From: a virus
Length of the DNA stretch: 25,445 nucleotides
Virus record (IMG/VR): IMGVR_UViG_3300030104_000331
Span: 1 to 25,445 of that record
Strand: one strand, 5' to 3'
Shown: positions 15,795 through 23,008 of the stretch, piece after piece
How positions within the stretch are numbered: the first letter of the stretch is position 1
Layout: every line of letters begins with the position of its first letter
Made by a program: the position numbers and the translations under genes
The notes under the pieces: model-generated
What the model saw: the letters and a program-made list of their open reading frames with translations, nothing else
What the model was told of the DNA's origin: nothing
The model's database searches: none

Positions 15795-18467
15795 TTACGA
15801 AAATGCCCATCCAATGGTTGAGTCCACATATCTCAAAGAAAGAACAAGATATGCTGTATCTACTGTTAAATCACTTGCAGAACTCATTATGTTGCTACCG
15901 TTACGACCTATAATACAGTTTGTGTTACCTGCTACTTCGCTAATGCGAACTTCATCCCCAACCGTAGGAGATGATGGAAGCGTTAAAGTTATTGCTGATC
16001 CATTAAGATAATAATGATTATCCTTAGTAGCATTGCTGTTACCTGTAACAACATTAGTTGTAAAACCTACACCAGTTAAACCAGAACCATCACCTGTAAA
16101 AGCCGTTGCAGCTACTGTGCCAGTAATACTTGCACTTGCTGCGTTAATTGCAGCACTTGAAGTAATTGCACCAGTAACATCTAATGGCTTATTCATCGTC
16201 CACTTATCGCCAGTAGAGGCATAATTAAATGTGGCTGAAGCACCGTCTACGGTTAAACCTGCGCCAGATGCGGCTGCTGCGCTTGATGCACCCTTGGCTA
16301 CTGTAATGTTTAAATCATCAACATCTAAGGTAGTTGAATTTATAGTAGTGGTAGTTCCATTTACGATAAGCCCCCCAGTGACTGTGAGATCACCACCAAG
16401 AGATACGTTTCCAGAGGTATCCTCATTAACTAGAGGTATCCAGTTTCCACCATGTGCGTAATAGCCTTTGCCAGTGCCATGCACATGAGCAAACATACCA
16501 TGATATGTTGAAGCTGATGGAAGGTCACTAAGCGCAGAATAAACATTGGAGTACAAGATTTTACCAGTAGTGGTAATATTGTTTGCACCCATATCTATTG
16601 CACCAGTAAACGTACCTCCACTTAGTTGAGCATATCGGGCATCTGATTGTGTCTGTGTATAATGCGAAGATAAACTAAATGTGCCGTAGCTGACGATACC
16701 AACAGAATCTCCAGTAGCAGCCGCTGTAGCCAAAGTTACGCTAGTACCGTTTGAGGCAGTAAAATCTGATGCAGGGTCTAAACGCAAACCATTAAGGAAA
16801 ACATCGCAGAACGTGGGATCGTATGTGGCAGGGAACACTGTCGTAGAACCGCCATATGAACCGCTGCTTGTGCCTACTACATAGTCTTGTCTTTCAGCCG
16901 TACCATTTACTGATGAACCTGCGGCTTGGAAACCACCAGAGCCATACACTTTCATCAGGTTGTTTGTGGTATCAAACCATAAATCCCCAATCGTCAAATT
17001 TGAGCCAGAAGGTGCGGAAGATGCTACAAAGTATGTATCTAAAAAGTTTTGTGAGGCACTGATTGCAGACTGTGCCGTAGTAGCATGAGTAGCTGCATTT
17101 TGTTCTGAGGTAAGGGCTGCAGCCGCACTGTTTGCAGCCGCTGTAGCTGAACCTGCCGCTGCCGAAGCACTACCTGCAACTGAGTCCACATAAGCCTTAT
17201 TTGAAACATGGTCATTGGCAGTCGGAGTAGGTACACCGCTGACAGTATTATTGCCCATCGCAATAGCACCAGACATAGTGCCACCAGAGAGACTAAGCTT
17301 GAGAGCGTCTTGGGTATCTACATAAGATTTGTTTGTGAGGTCTGGTGTATTGGTGGGTGCATAAGTAGTCGTAATCTTTTGGCTACCCATGTTGATAGCA
17401 CCTGTCATAGTGCCACCTGCCAGAGGTAGTTTAGCTGCTATACTATTGGTAACATTAGTGGAGAAGTTTGCATCATCTCCCAGTGCAGCCGCTAGTTCAT
17501 TCAGAGTATCCAAGGCTGCAGGGGCAGAAGCTACAAGGTTTGATACTTCGGTATCAACATACCCCTTAGTCGCAGCATCATTTGTATTAGTCGGGGTAGT
17601 AAGGTTTGTAATAGTACCTGTCGTACCTGCGTCCATGTTCAACGTGCCATTGATAGTGACATCGTTAAAAGTAGATGATCCAGATGAAGCAGTTACGTTA
17701 CCAGTGATCCCACCTGTAAGGTTACCAGTTAGCGTTCCGTTAATGGCTACGTTATTAAAAGTAGATGTACCAGAACTTGCAGTAACATTACCTGCTACAT
17801 TACCAGTAAGATCCCCACTAAAACCACTACTGGCAGCAACCGTTGTACCTGCAATAGAAGTTGGGTTTGTATTACCAATTACGACACCGTTGATAGAGCC
17901 GTTACTTCCAGAGCCACCTACAGTTACTGAGCCTAGCGTAGAGGTTGTGGAGTTTAGTTGAGCTAGTGTACTTAGACCTGTTACGCCCATAGTGCCGCCA
18001 ACCAAGGCATTACCTGCTAGGTGAAAGTCTTTGTACTTCAGGCTAGAGGAGCCAATGTCTATAGTATTGGTTACTGTAGGAGTTATACTAGAGCCAGTAT
18101 TAGCTACAATCTCATGCCATTCGGCTGCAGAAGATGTTGCAGAAGCACAAATAAATATACGTTTTGTAGAAGTATTTATCCAGAGAGATCCCACTGCATA
18201 GCTTTGGGTGCTATCGTCTGTAATTGTAGGATTACTGGTAGTGATATTATTCTTACCGCCTGTACCACCATTAAGTGCAGGAAGTACCCCAGAAACAGAA
18301 GTGGCTAGTGGTATTTTGGGGGCATCCCCTGTAGCACCAGTATGTCCATGCCCAGTTGTAGCTTCAAAAGCCGCTAATAGTTGGTTAAATTCAGCATTTA
18401 GCGGTGGAGCCGTAATATCCGCGCCATTAATAATTTGGCTAACAGATTGGCGAGTGTATCCTGCCAT
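15795..18467 (-). CDS. Modular tail fibre protein
   Basis: This 890-aa protein has an N-terminal attachment region (about 1-60) with LNAEFNQLLAAFEATTGHGH, a motif typical of marine phage fibres. The shaft is built from repeats: GNVTASSG(T/S)STFN units at 226 and 256; (T/N)K(G/S/A)YVD at 300, 379 and 423; and GGT(M/F)(T/S)GAI.MG at 351, 395 and 617. An Ala/Ser-rich helix covers about 430-475. A DVFLNGLRLDPASDFTA domain (about 554-572) follows, then a C-terminal beta region ending RYVDSTIGWAFS. This is the long host-binding fibre attached to the tail tube. It begins 3 nt after the gp10-like gene stop, with AAGG upstream. No intramolecular chaperone (peptidase S74) motif is apparent. Confidence 0.88.
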   Translation of the reverse strand: MAGYTRQSVSQIINGADITAPPLNAEFNQLLAAFEATTGHGHTGATGDAPKIPLATSVSGVLPALNGGTGGKNNITTSNPTITDDSTQSYAVGSLWINTSTKRIFICASATSSAAEWHEIVANTGSSITPTVTNTIDIGSSSLKYKDFHLAGNALVGGTMGVTGLSTLAQLNSTTSTLGSVTVGGSGSNGSINGVVIGNTNPTSIAGTTVAASSGFSGDLTGNVAGNVTASSGTSTFNNVAINGTLTGNLTGGITGNVTASSGSSTFNDVTINGTLNMDAGTTGTITNLTTPTNTNDAATKGYVDTEVSNLVASAPAALDTLNELAAALGDDANFSTNVTNSIAAKLPLAGGTMTGAINMGSQKITTTYAPTNTPDLTNKSYVDTQDALKLSLSGGTMSGAIAMGNNTVSGVPTPTANDHVSNKAYVDSVAGSASAAAGSATAAANSAAAALTSEQNAATHATTAQSAISASQNFLDTYFVASSAPSGSNLTIGDLWFDTTNNLMKVYGSGGFQAAGSSVNGTAERQDYVVGTSSGSYGGSTTVFPATYDPTFCDVFLNGLRLDPASDFTASNGTSVTLATAAATGDSVGIVSYGTFSLSSHYTQTQSDARYAQLSGGTFTGAIDMGANNITTTGKILYSNVYSALSDLPSASTYHGMFAHVHGTGKGYYAHGGNWIPLVNEDTSGNVSLGGDLTVTGGLIVNGTTTTINSTTLDVDDLNITVAKGASSAAAASGAGLTVDGASATFNYASTGDKWTMNKPLDVTGAITSSAAINAASASITGTVAATAFTGDGSGLTGVGFTTNVVTGNSNATKDNHYYLNGSAITLTLPSSPTVGDEVRISEVAGNTNCIIGRNGSNIMSSASDLTVDTAYLVLSLRYVDSTIGWAFS
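17634..17792 (-). repeat. 90-bp tandem repeat in the fibre gene shaft
   Basis: Two adjacent units encode GNVTASSGTSTFNNVAINGT (fibre residues 226-245) and GNVTASSGSSTFNDVTINGT (256-275), with a 30-residue, 90-nt period. The DNA copies have diverged in synonymous positions. They probably extend the fibre shaft and offer homology for length change by recombination. Confidence 0.7.
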
Positions 18468-18470
18468 GTT

Positions 18471-20120
18471 CTACCTTCTCCCCGAAATCGAAAATTCAAA
18501 TACTAAACCTTGTAGACTGTAGGGTTCAGATTGACCTACCGTTACAAAGGTTGCTCTTGTTGAAAAACCAGATCCCTGCACATCTGCAGTAAGTATTGGT
18601 TTTGAGTTACCGCCATAAAGGGCGTTGGCATCTCCGTAGTCTAGGTTGAGAGCATTATACCTAACTGGACCGCCTGTAGATGCTTGAGTATATTCTGAGG
18701 GCTTACTGGTGTTGTAGTCGCCCCAATCATAATCAAGTGATAAGAAAAATGTTGTCGGACCTTCGGCTCTAACATAGGTGTTTACTTTGCGTAAAGTCTT
18801 CCTAATCTCGGTATCACCGAAGTCTAAATACGGTGTGGCATAAACTGCTACTATGTCATTTCCTGCAAAGTTAGTACCAGTTTCTTGTTGATAAACCTTA
18901 CCGTCATAATCACCGTGTACGATCTGTTCTTCTGAACCTATATAACCTGAATCCGTACAAGATGCTCTAATTCCAAGTAGTTCTCCAAATGACCACTCAA
19001 TAGATCCTTGTTTGTCGTATAACCCCCCAATAATTCCATAGCTATCTACTTGGGTGGTGGTACTGTCACCAACAAAAAATCTAACCTGTGACTTACCTCT
19101 TATAACTACTGAATTTACTGTATCGGAGTCATTATTTTTTATTAAATCTACAAGGGTAACTTGTATTGCTTTACTGACATTTTCTAATTCTACACCGTCT
19201 AATTTTGAGGTGGAGGAAATAGGTCTAAAACCGTCAGGTGCTAAAAATAATAAATCTCCACCAATTTCAACTACACTGTCTCTGGCGATGCACCCAACAT
19301 TATTTGTAACACTTTGTAAGGTAAAAGTAATTCCACCAGAGGAGTTTTTAGCCGTACTGACTTTTTTTATGCCATTTGTACCAAAAACAAATAGGTCATC
19401 ACGAAAAGGTTTTATTTGCACGATATTAAATGCAGGACTCAGACTTCCACCACCTGCAGCCGAAGTCCAAGTATACGGATCATTTGGTGCAGAATGTCGG
19501 ATAGTAGCTCTTGATGTCAGATCACCACCTACCCAGAGATGATTTTGATATTCTCCTACTATCGAGGGTGCGTCTACAATTTGGTTACCTCCTGGAGAAC
19601 TAGCACCACCAGAATTGGCTTGTAGTAATTCGTGCCAATTTGTTCCATCGAATACGACTGCAGGGTTAATACCGTCTACGAAACAAATTGCTGATCCGTT
19701 ACCCCAATCAAACTGTACCTGTCGTATTTTCTTAATTGTAAGACTACCAGAAACTGTGTTTCTAGTGGGTTGGTTTGCTATTACCTGCCAACCTGAAAAA
19801 GGAACAAATTTATAAAACTTGTAAGTAGTAGCCCCGACATCTTTTCTGGCAGCTATAAAGTAAGGGTTACCTATATGCTCGTTTTTATATAAGGATACCC
19901 CTAAAACTGCACCTTCTGCACTGGAGCCACCTACAGTAACGTCCATATTACCTAAATGACTATAGCCTTCTATACGTCTATAGCCTCCGTAGAGGCTAGG
20001 TTCAAAATTAACTAATCTAGTAGCTGCACCAGATTTTTTTTCTGAAAGTTCTAGATGGTTTTCATTACTATTCAAACCGCCTTGGCATATCAGTTTAAAG
20101 GACTCAATTTCATCTGCCAT
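18471..20120 (-). CDS. Tail tubular protein B / P22 gp10-like tail hub protein
   Basis: This 549-aa protein has an N-terminus with GGLNSNENHLEL, LVNFEPS and GYRRIEGY (residues about 14-53), the start pattern of phage stabilisation (P22 gp10) and T7 gp12-like nozzle proteins. Beta-strand-rich sequence with propeller-like units follows (VAVYATPYLDFGD, FFLSLDYDWGD). Its place in the tail is the distal tube or nozzle, closing the DNA exit and carrying fibres. The ATG overlaps by one base with the stop of the tail tube A gene, so they are translated together. The fibre gene follows 3 nt downstream. The family assignment from motifs and synteny is firm; which of the two structural types it resembles more is not settled. 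Confidence 0.85.
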   Translation of the reverse strand: MADEIESFKLICQGGLNSNENHLELSEKKSGAATRLVNFEPSLYGGYRRIEGYSHLGNMDVTVGGSSAEGAVLGVSLYKNEHIGNPYFIAARKDVGATTYKFYKFVPFSGWQVIANQPTRNTVSGSLTIKKIRQVQFDWGNGSAICFVDGINPAVVFDGTNWHELLQANSGGASSPGGNQIVDAPSIVGEYQNHLWVGGDLTSRATIRHSAPNDPYTWTSAAGGGSLSPAFNIVQIKPFRDDLFVFGTNGIKKVSTAKNSSGGITFTLQSVTNNVGCIARDSVVEIGGDLLFLAPDGFRPISSTSKLDGVELENVSKAIQVTLVDLIKNNDSDTVNSVVIRGKSQVRFFVGDSTTTQVDSYGIIGGLYDKQGSIEWSFGELLGIRASCTDSGYIGSEEQIVHGDYDGKVYQQETGTNFAGNDIVAVYATPYLDFGDTEIRKTLRKVNTYVRAEGPTTFFLSLDYDWGDYNTSKPSEYTQASTGGPVRYNALNLDYGDANALYGGNSKPILTADVQGSGFSTRATFVTVGQSEPYSLQGLVFEFSISGRR

Positions 20121-20809
20121 TAGAAGGCTATCCTTGTATCCCTGACATACTCAAAATTATTTATATAAAGTGTCTGAAGATCTTTTACCCCAACCATGAA
20201 GGCTTGGTATGTAGCATTAGCCGCGTCAATATTATCTTTAAACATGTAGAGGTGATACATAGCCCCATCTACAATTACCGTATCAAAGGCTTCAGGTATT
20301 CTGGTTACGTCACTACTGTTGGTTAGATCTGTATAATTTAGATAGTATCTAAATCGCAAACTGTAAGCTGCATTAGGCGAGGGGGTTACACCGAAGCCGT
20401 TTCCATGTGAGGGAAACACATTATCAGGAATACCTCTTCCTGCACTTCCTGCAGCGTAATCAGCATCTCGATGTCTGGCATACCACTCATCTCTATCCAT
20501 AAAACCTAATGATTTAAAGGAAGCTCCTAAAGCAGAGTTTTCTTGAATTTGGAAACTGTTCCAATCGGCTTTTTTAAAAGCATTAGGAAAAGTGTATTCA
20601 GATTGTCCTGCAGTTAAGGTCTGTGTAAATTCGGCTGCGTTAAAACCCCATTCAAATTCTGCTTGGTTTATTTTTGCAATTGAAGCTTTTACGGCATCTT
20701 TTACTAGGCTTTGTATACCTCTGGTATTTAGAAATTCAGCCGTAGCAATCTCTACTTCATTTAGCCTACGAAGAACCATGTTGCACAAGTTTATATAAGT
20801 AGAGGGCAT
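20120..20809 (-). CDS. Tail tubular protein A (T7 gp11 / P22 gp4-type)
   Basis: This 229-aa protein has an N-terminus INLCNMVLRRLNEVEI, a helical segment with VKDAVKASIAKINQAEFEWGF (36-56), then YTFPNAFKKADWNSFQI and the C-terminal helices IPEAFDTVIVDGAMYHLYMF (168-187). These fit the adaptor/gatekeeper proteins that dock the tail to the portal. Length is close to that of T7 gp11 (about 196 aa). The start has AGGA 9 nt upstream. It is the first gene after the coat-gene hairpin at 20836-20861, so its expression may depend on read-through of that structure. Confidence 0.85.
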   Translation of the reverse strand: MPSTYINLCNMVLRRLNEVEIATAEFLNTRGIQSLVKDAVKASIAKINQAEFEWGFNAAEFTQTLTAGQSEYTFPNAFKKADWNSFQIQENSALGASFKSLGFMDRDEWYARHRDADYAAGSAGRGIPDNVFPSHGNGFGVTPSPNAAYSLRFRYYLNYTDLTNSSDVTRIPEAFDTVIVDGAMYHLYMFKDNIDAANATYQAFMVGVKDLQTLYINNFEYVRDTRIAF

Positions 20810-20835
20810 TTAGCGTTGTCCTAATATGAGGATAA

Positions 20836-20861
20836 GGGGCTAGTACGCACTGACTAGCCCC
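20836..20861 (-). terminator. Hairpin after the coat gene, probable (leaky) terminator
   Basis: A perfect 9-bp stem, GGGGCTAGT (20836-20844) with ACTAGCCCC (20853-20861), has an 8-nt loop and lies 17 nt beyond the coat gene's stop. On the minus strand it is followed by TTATCCTCATATT, only partly T-rich, so termination is probably incomplete. Partial termination here would raise coat protein relative to tail proteins, as in T7 after gene 10. RNase processing or 3'-end protection is an alternative role. Confidence 0.68.
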
Positions 20862-20877
20862 CTAGAGTCGTTATTGT

Positions 20878-21936
20878 TTATGCAAGGTTGTAGTTTGCAG
20901 TGAACAATGTTTCTGGACGTAAGATCTTGCGCCCATATAAATTTAAGCCCCTATATATATCGGCAAAGGTTGTTGGTGAACGGAAAGTCTCTGTTTTAGC
21001 AATTTGCTGTGCAGTTGCTACCGCAGAGGCATGACCTGCTACCATTACACCAAAGTTGGCTTCAGAACCTGCAGTTGCTGCAGTACCTGGACCAGTACCT
21101 AGGTATGGTAGGTTGTTTGACTTGTAGACTGAGAAGCCTCGAATAGTACCTGGAAGTCTACCATTACGCATCTCATCACCGCCACCGAAGTCGCTGTTAA
21201 TGAGTTTTGATGATTCATCCATTAGTACTTCTGCGAAGACAGGATCTACTACCAACCAACGTCCATCTGTATCCACATTTGCGGAATCCATTAGACGAGC
21301 CATGCGGTTCATAATAGCTAGTGGAGAAGTGATACCACCTGCACCACCACCTGCAGCGATTGGGATAGATGTTACTTCTGAAGTACCACCTACATCTGAT
21401 CCACCGAAGTCTGTGATGTCTAGCTTGTTGGCTGCAAGCAATTCGTCATTACCTGCATTTGAGTCAGCTTTAGTACCGTTTATGTCACCTGAAGCTGCAC
21501 GTCTTGCCCATGAAGAGGGTGTCTTCCAACCTGATAGATAACCTAATACTTCAGCATCCATAGTGTCACGCAGTTTATACCCTGCATGGTCACTAGCTAG
21601 GTCACCAAAAGAAACATGACTGTGAGCTTCCTCGATGTCATCTAACGCAAATTGGAAATAATTTGCTTGATCAACAACCATCGTGAAGTCAGCGTCTGTT
21701 AGGTCTTGAGTTGCCAGTGCCGTACCACGCTCATATGTGGTGACGTTTACGGTTGGCTCCTTGACGATTCGAATCGAGTCACCAAAGTTTGCGATCTCAC
21801 CACTGTAATCAGTGTTGGTAACCGCGTCTACTACAGAAGCCTTTCTCAGGGCTAGCTGGACTTTTTTGGAAAAAATGATAGGCGAGAAGTTACCATTGGG
21901 TAAATTGCTATAGCCTGATGCGCTTGGAAATGCCAT
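20878..21936 (-). CDS. Major capsid protein
   Basis: This 352-aa protein follows the scaffold gene. Recognisable coat features are the N-terminal NGNFSPIIFSKKVQLALRK (14-32), YERGTALATQDLTDADF (69-84), and YFQFALDDIEEAHSHVS (93-109). Then come RDTMDAEVLGYL (123-134), RWLVVDPVFAEVLMD (226-240) and GTIRGFSVYKSNNLP (263-277). These fit the T7/P22-like HK97-fold coat proteins of marine podoviruses. It assembles with the scaffold into the procapsid. Its own near-consensus promoter (22148-22176), a long leader, a strong ribosome site (AGGAG, 8 nt before ATG) and a hairpin behind it all point to high, semi-independent expression. No Ig-like decoration domain is seen. Confidence 0.92.
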   Translation of the reverse strand: MAFPSASGYSNLPNGNFSPIIFSKKVQLALRKASVVDAVTNTDYSGEIANFGDSIRIVKEPTVNVTTYERGTALATQDLTDADFTMVVDQANYFQFALDDIEEAHSHVSFGDLASDHAGYKLRDTMDAEVLGYLSGWKTPSSWARRAASGDINGTKADSNAGNDELLAANKLDITDFGGSDVGGTSEVTSIPIAAGGGAGGITSPLAIMNRMARLMDSANVDTDGRWLVVDPVFAEVLMDESSKLINSDFGGGDEMRNGRLPGTIRGFSVYKSNNLPYLGTGPGTAATAGSEANFGVMVAGHASAVATAQQIAKTETFRSPTTFADIYRGLNLYGRKILRPETLFTANYNLA

Positions 21937-22141
21937 TGTGTTTCTCCTATATGAAATGGCTTTTAATTAGCCTCAACGTGAGGCAGCTAGATCAGATAAG
22001 TAAAACGCAGTGTCAGTGGTCATAGGAGTGTCATACTAAGTATGGTTCCCATCTTACTGGTGGACTTTGTTAGTAATTTATCTGGAAGGTTAAGGTGAGG
22101 GGTGTACCTAATAAGGTGTCCATCACTCTTAGTAATTCAAT
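21937..22141 (-). promoter_or_regulatory. ~200-nt leader of the major capsid gene
   Basis: This is transcribed sequence between the predicted start (about 22141) and the coat ATG. It holds a hairpin GCCTCA-ACG-TGAGGC (21970-21984) about 30 nt before the start codon, a small hairpin CATAC-TAA-GTATG (22032-22044), and two copies of AGTGTCA on the plus strand (22009-22015, 22027-22033). A third copy (22142-22148) straddles the -10 edge. A 17-codon frame (22070-22123) is present without a convincing ribosome site. It has no longer gene. Hairpins may protect the coat mRNA or control its translation; this is inference. Confidence 0.55.
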
Positions 22142-22147
22142 AGTGTC

Positions 22148-22176
22148 ATTATACCATAGACACCTATTTATATCAA
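22148..22176 (-). promoter_or_regulatory. Near-consensus sigma70 promoter of the coat gene
   Basis: On the minus strand: -35 TTGATA (22176-22171, 5 of 6), a 17-bp spacer, and -10 TATAAT (22153-22148, 6 of 6) preceded by TGG, an extended -10. It lies just after the scaffold stop and drives the coat gene. An inverted repeat GTGTC...GACAC flanks the -10 and could be an operator. A host-type promoter inside a late structural block suggests use of host RNA polymerase for late genes. Confidence 0.82.
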
Positions 22177-22186
22177 TAGTTAAGTG

Positions 22187-22969
22187 TTATCGGGCTGCGC
22201 CTGACACATCGTACTCGAATTTACCAGAGGATAATGCTTCTTGTATAGCTTCTTGGTTTTTCTCGAACTCTTTGTCAGACATTCTAGCGACTGCACTTTC
22301 TGAAAACACAGCCTTTGATTTGGCTGTAGGAGTAGAGGATGTAGTCCTACCTACGGCTTGGGCTGCACTCTTAGAGGTTTTTGTTCCTGTCTGAGCTTTA
22401 TACAAATCAATTGTACTAGCTGCCCAATCTGCATCTGTGTTGTTTTTATAGACGCTGTCTTGAACGGTAGGGTGTTGCCGTGAAACCCACTCATGGAATT
22501 TTCTACTCTCACGAATTTGTGCAAAGTCAGGATGTCTCTCAAGTAGTTTTTGTTCGGCTGATTTCTTATGTATCTGCTTTTCGAATTGTTCTACTTTTTC
22601 GAGTCTTTTTTCACCTTCGCGGAGAGCTTCATTAGCCCTTTTTTGGGCAATTGTATCAACAATCTTGGCAACATCAGGATACCTTTTAGACCAAGCTTCA
22701 ACCTCTTGATCAGTTTTTGGAAACTTGATTTGGCTTCTGGTGGCTTCATCAAGTTGCTTCTGCATTTCTGCAATTTGTGTAGAAGATTGATCCCTAACCG
22801 TTTGAATATGCCGCTGAATGTCTTGATACCGTTTTTTATAAGATTCTTCTTCAGCATTTAATTGTTCCACTGGTTCTTGCTCTTGACCCTGTTCCTGTAG
22901 CACTTCTTGGCTATATGATAAGTTATCTTCAGGTTCTGGAGCGCGACTATATTTTTGCTTTTTTGCCAT
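22187..22969 (-). CDS. Capsid scaffold protein
   Basis: This 260-aa protein is highly charged and helical. It has an acidic Gln/Glu-rich N-terminus (EPEDN, QEQGQEQEPVEQ), a long coiled-coil-like region (about 40-145; Lys/Glu/Gln/Arg-rich), and a segment LLERHPDFAQIRESRKFHEW (142-161) that is common in podovirus scaffolds. A Ser/Thr-rich linker (about 195-225) precedes a final helix SDKEFEKNQEAIQEALSSGKFEYD. Scaffolds direct coat assembly and are then removed. Position immediately before the coat gene is diagnostic. AAGGA precedes the ATG. Confidence 0.88.
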   Translation of the reverse strand: MAKKQKYSRAPEPEDNLSYSQEVLQEQGQEQEPVEQLNAEEESYKKRYQDIQRHIQTVRDQSSTQIAEMQKQLDEATRSQIKFPKTDQEVEAWSKRYPDVAKIVDTIAQKRANEALREGEKRLEKVEQFEKQIHKKSAEQKLLERHPDFAQIRESRKFHEWVSRQHPTVQDSVYKNNTDADWAASTIDLYKAQTGTKTSKSAAQAVGRTTSSTPTAKSKAVFSESAVARMSDKEFEKNQEAIQEALSSGKFEYDVSGAAR

Positions 22970-23008
22970 ATTAATCCTTCATGGGTCCGATAATCGGGTA
23001 TCCATTAA

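Noticed and set aside
17389-17961. 190-codon plus-strand open frame opposite the fibre gene
   Set aside because: It is the complement of a repetitive Ala/Thr/Gly-rich coding sequence, has no good ribosome site, and its Pro/Val-rich composition is an antisense artefact.
19054-19542. 162-codon plus-strand open frame opposite the gp10-like gene
   Set aside because: It lies wholly inside a well-supported minus-strand gene, with no family resemblance or translation signal.
22070-22123. 17-codon frame (MDTLLGTPLTLTFQINY) in the coat-gene leader
   Set aside because: There is no convincing ribosome site and the length is expected by chance; kept only as a remark in the leader entry.
22979-23005. 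8-codon frame between the 421-aa gene and the scaffold gene, with the palindrome CCGAT-A-ATCGG
   Set aside because: It is too short to support; the palindrome has a one-base centre and cannot form a stable hairpin with a normal loop.
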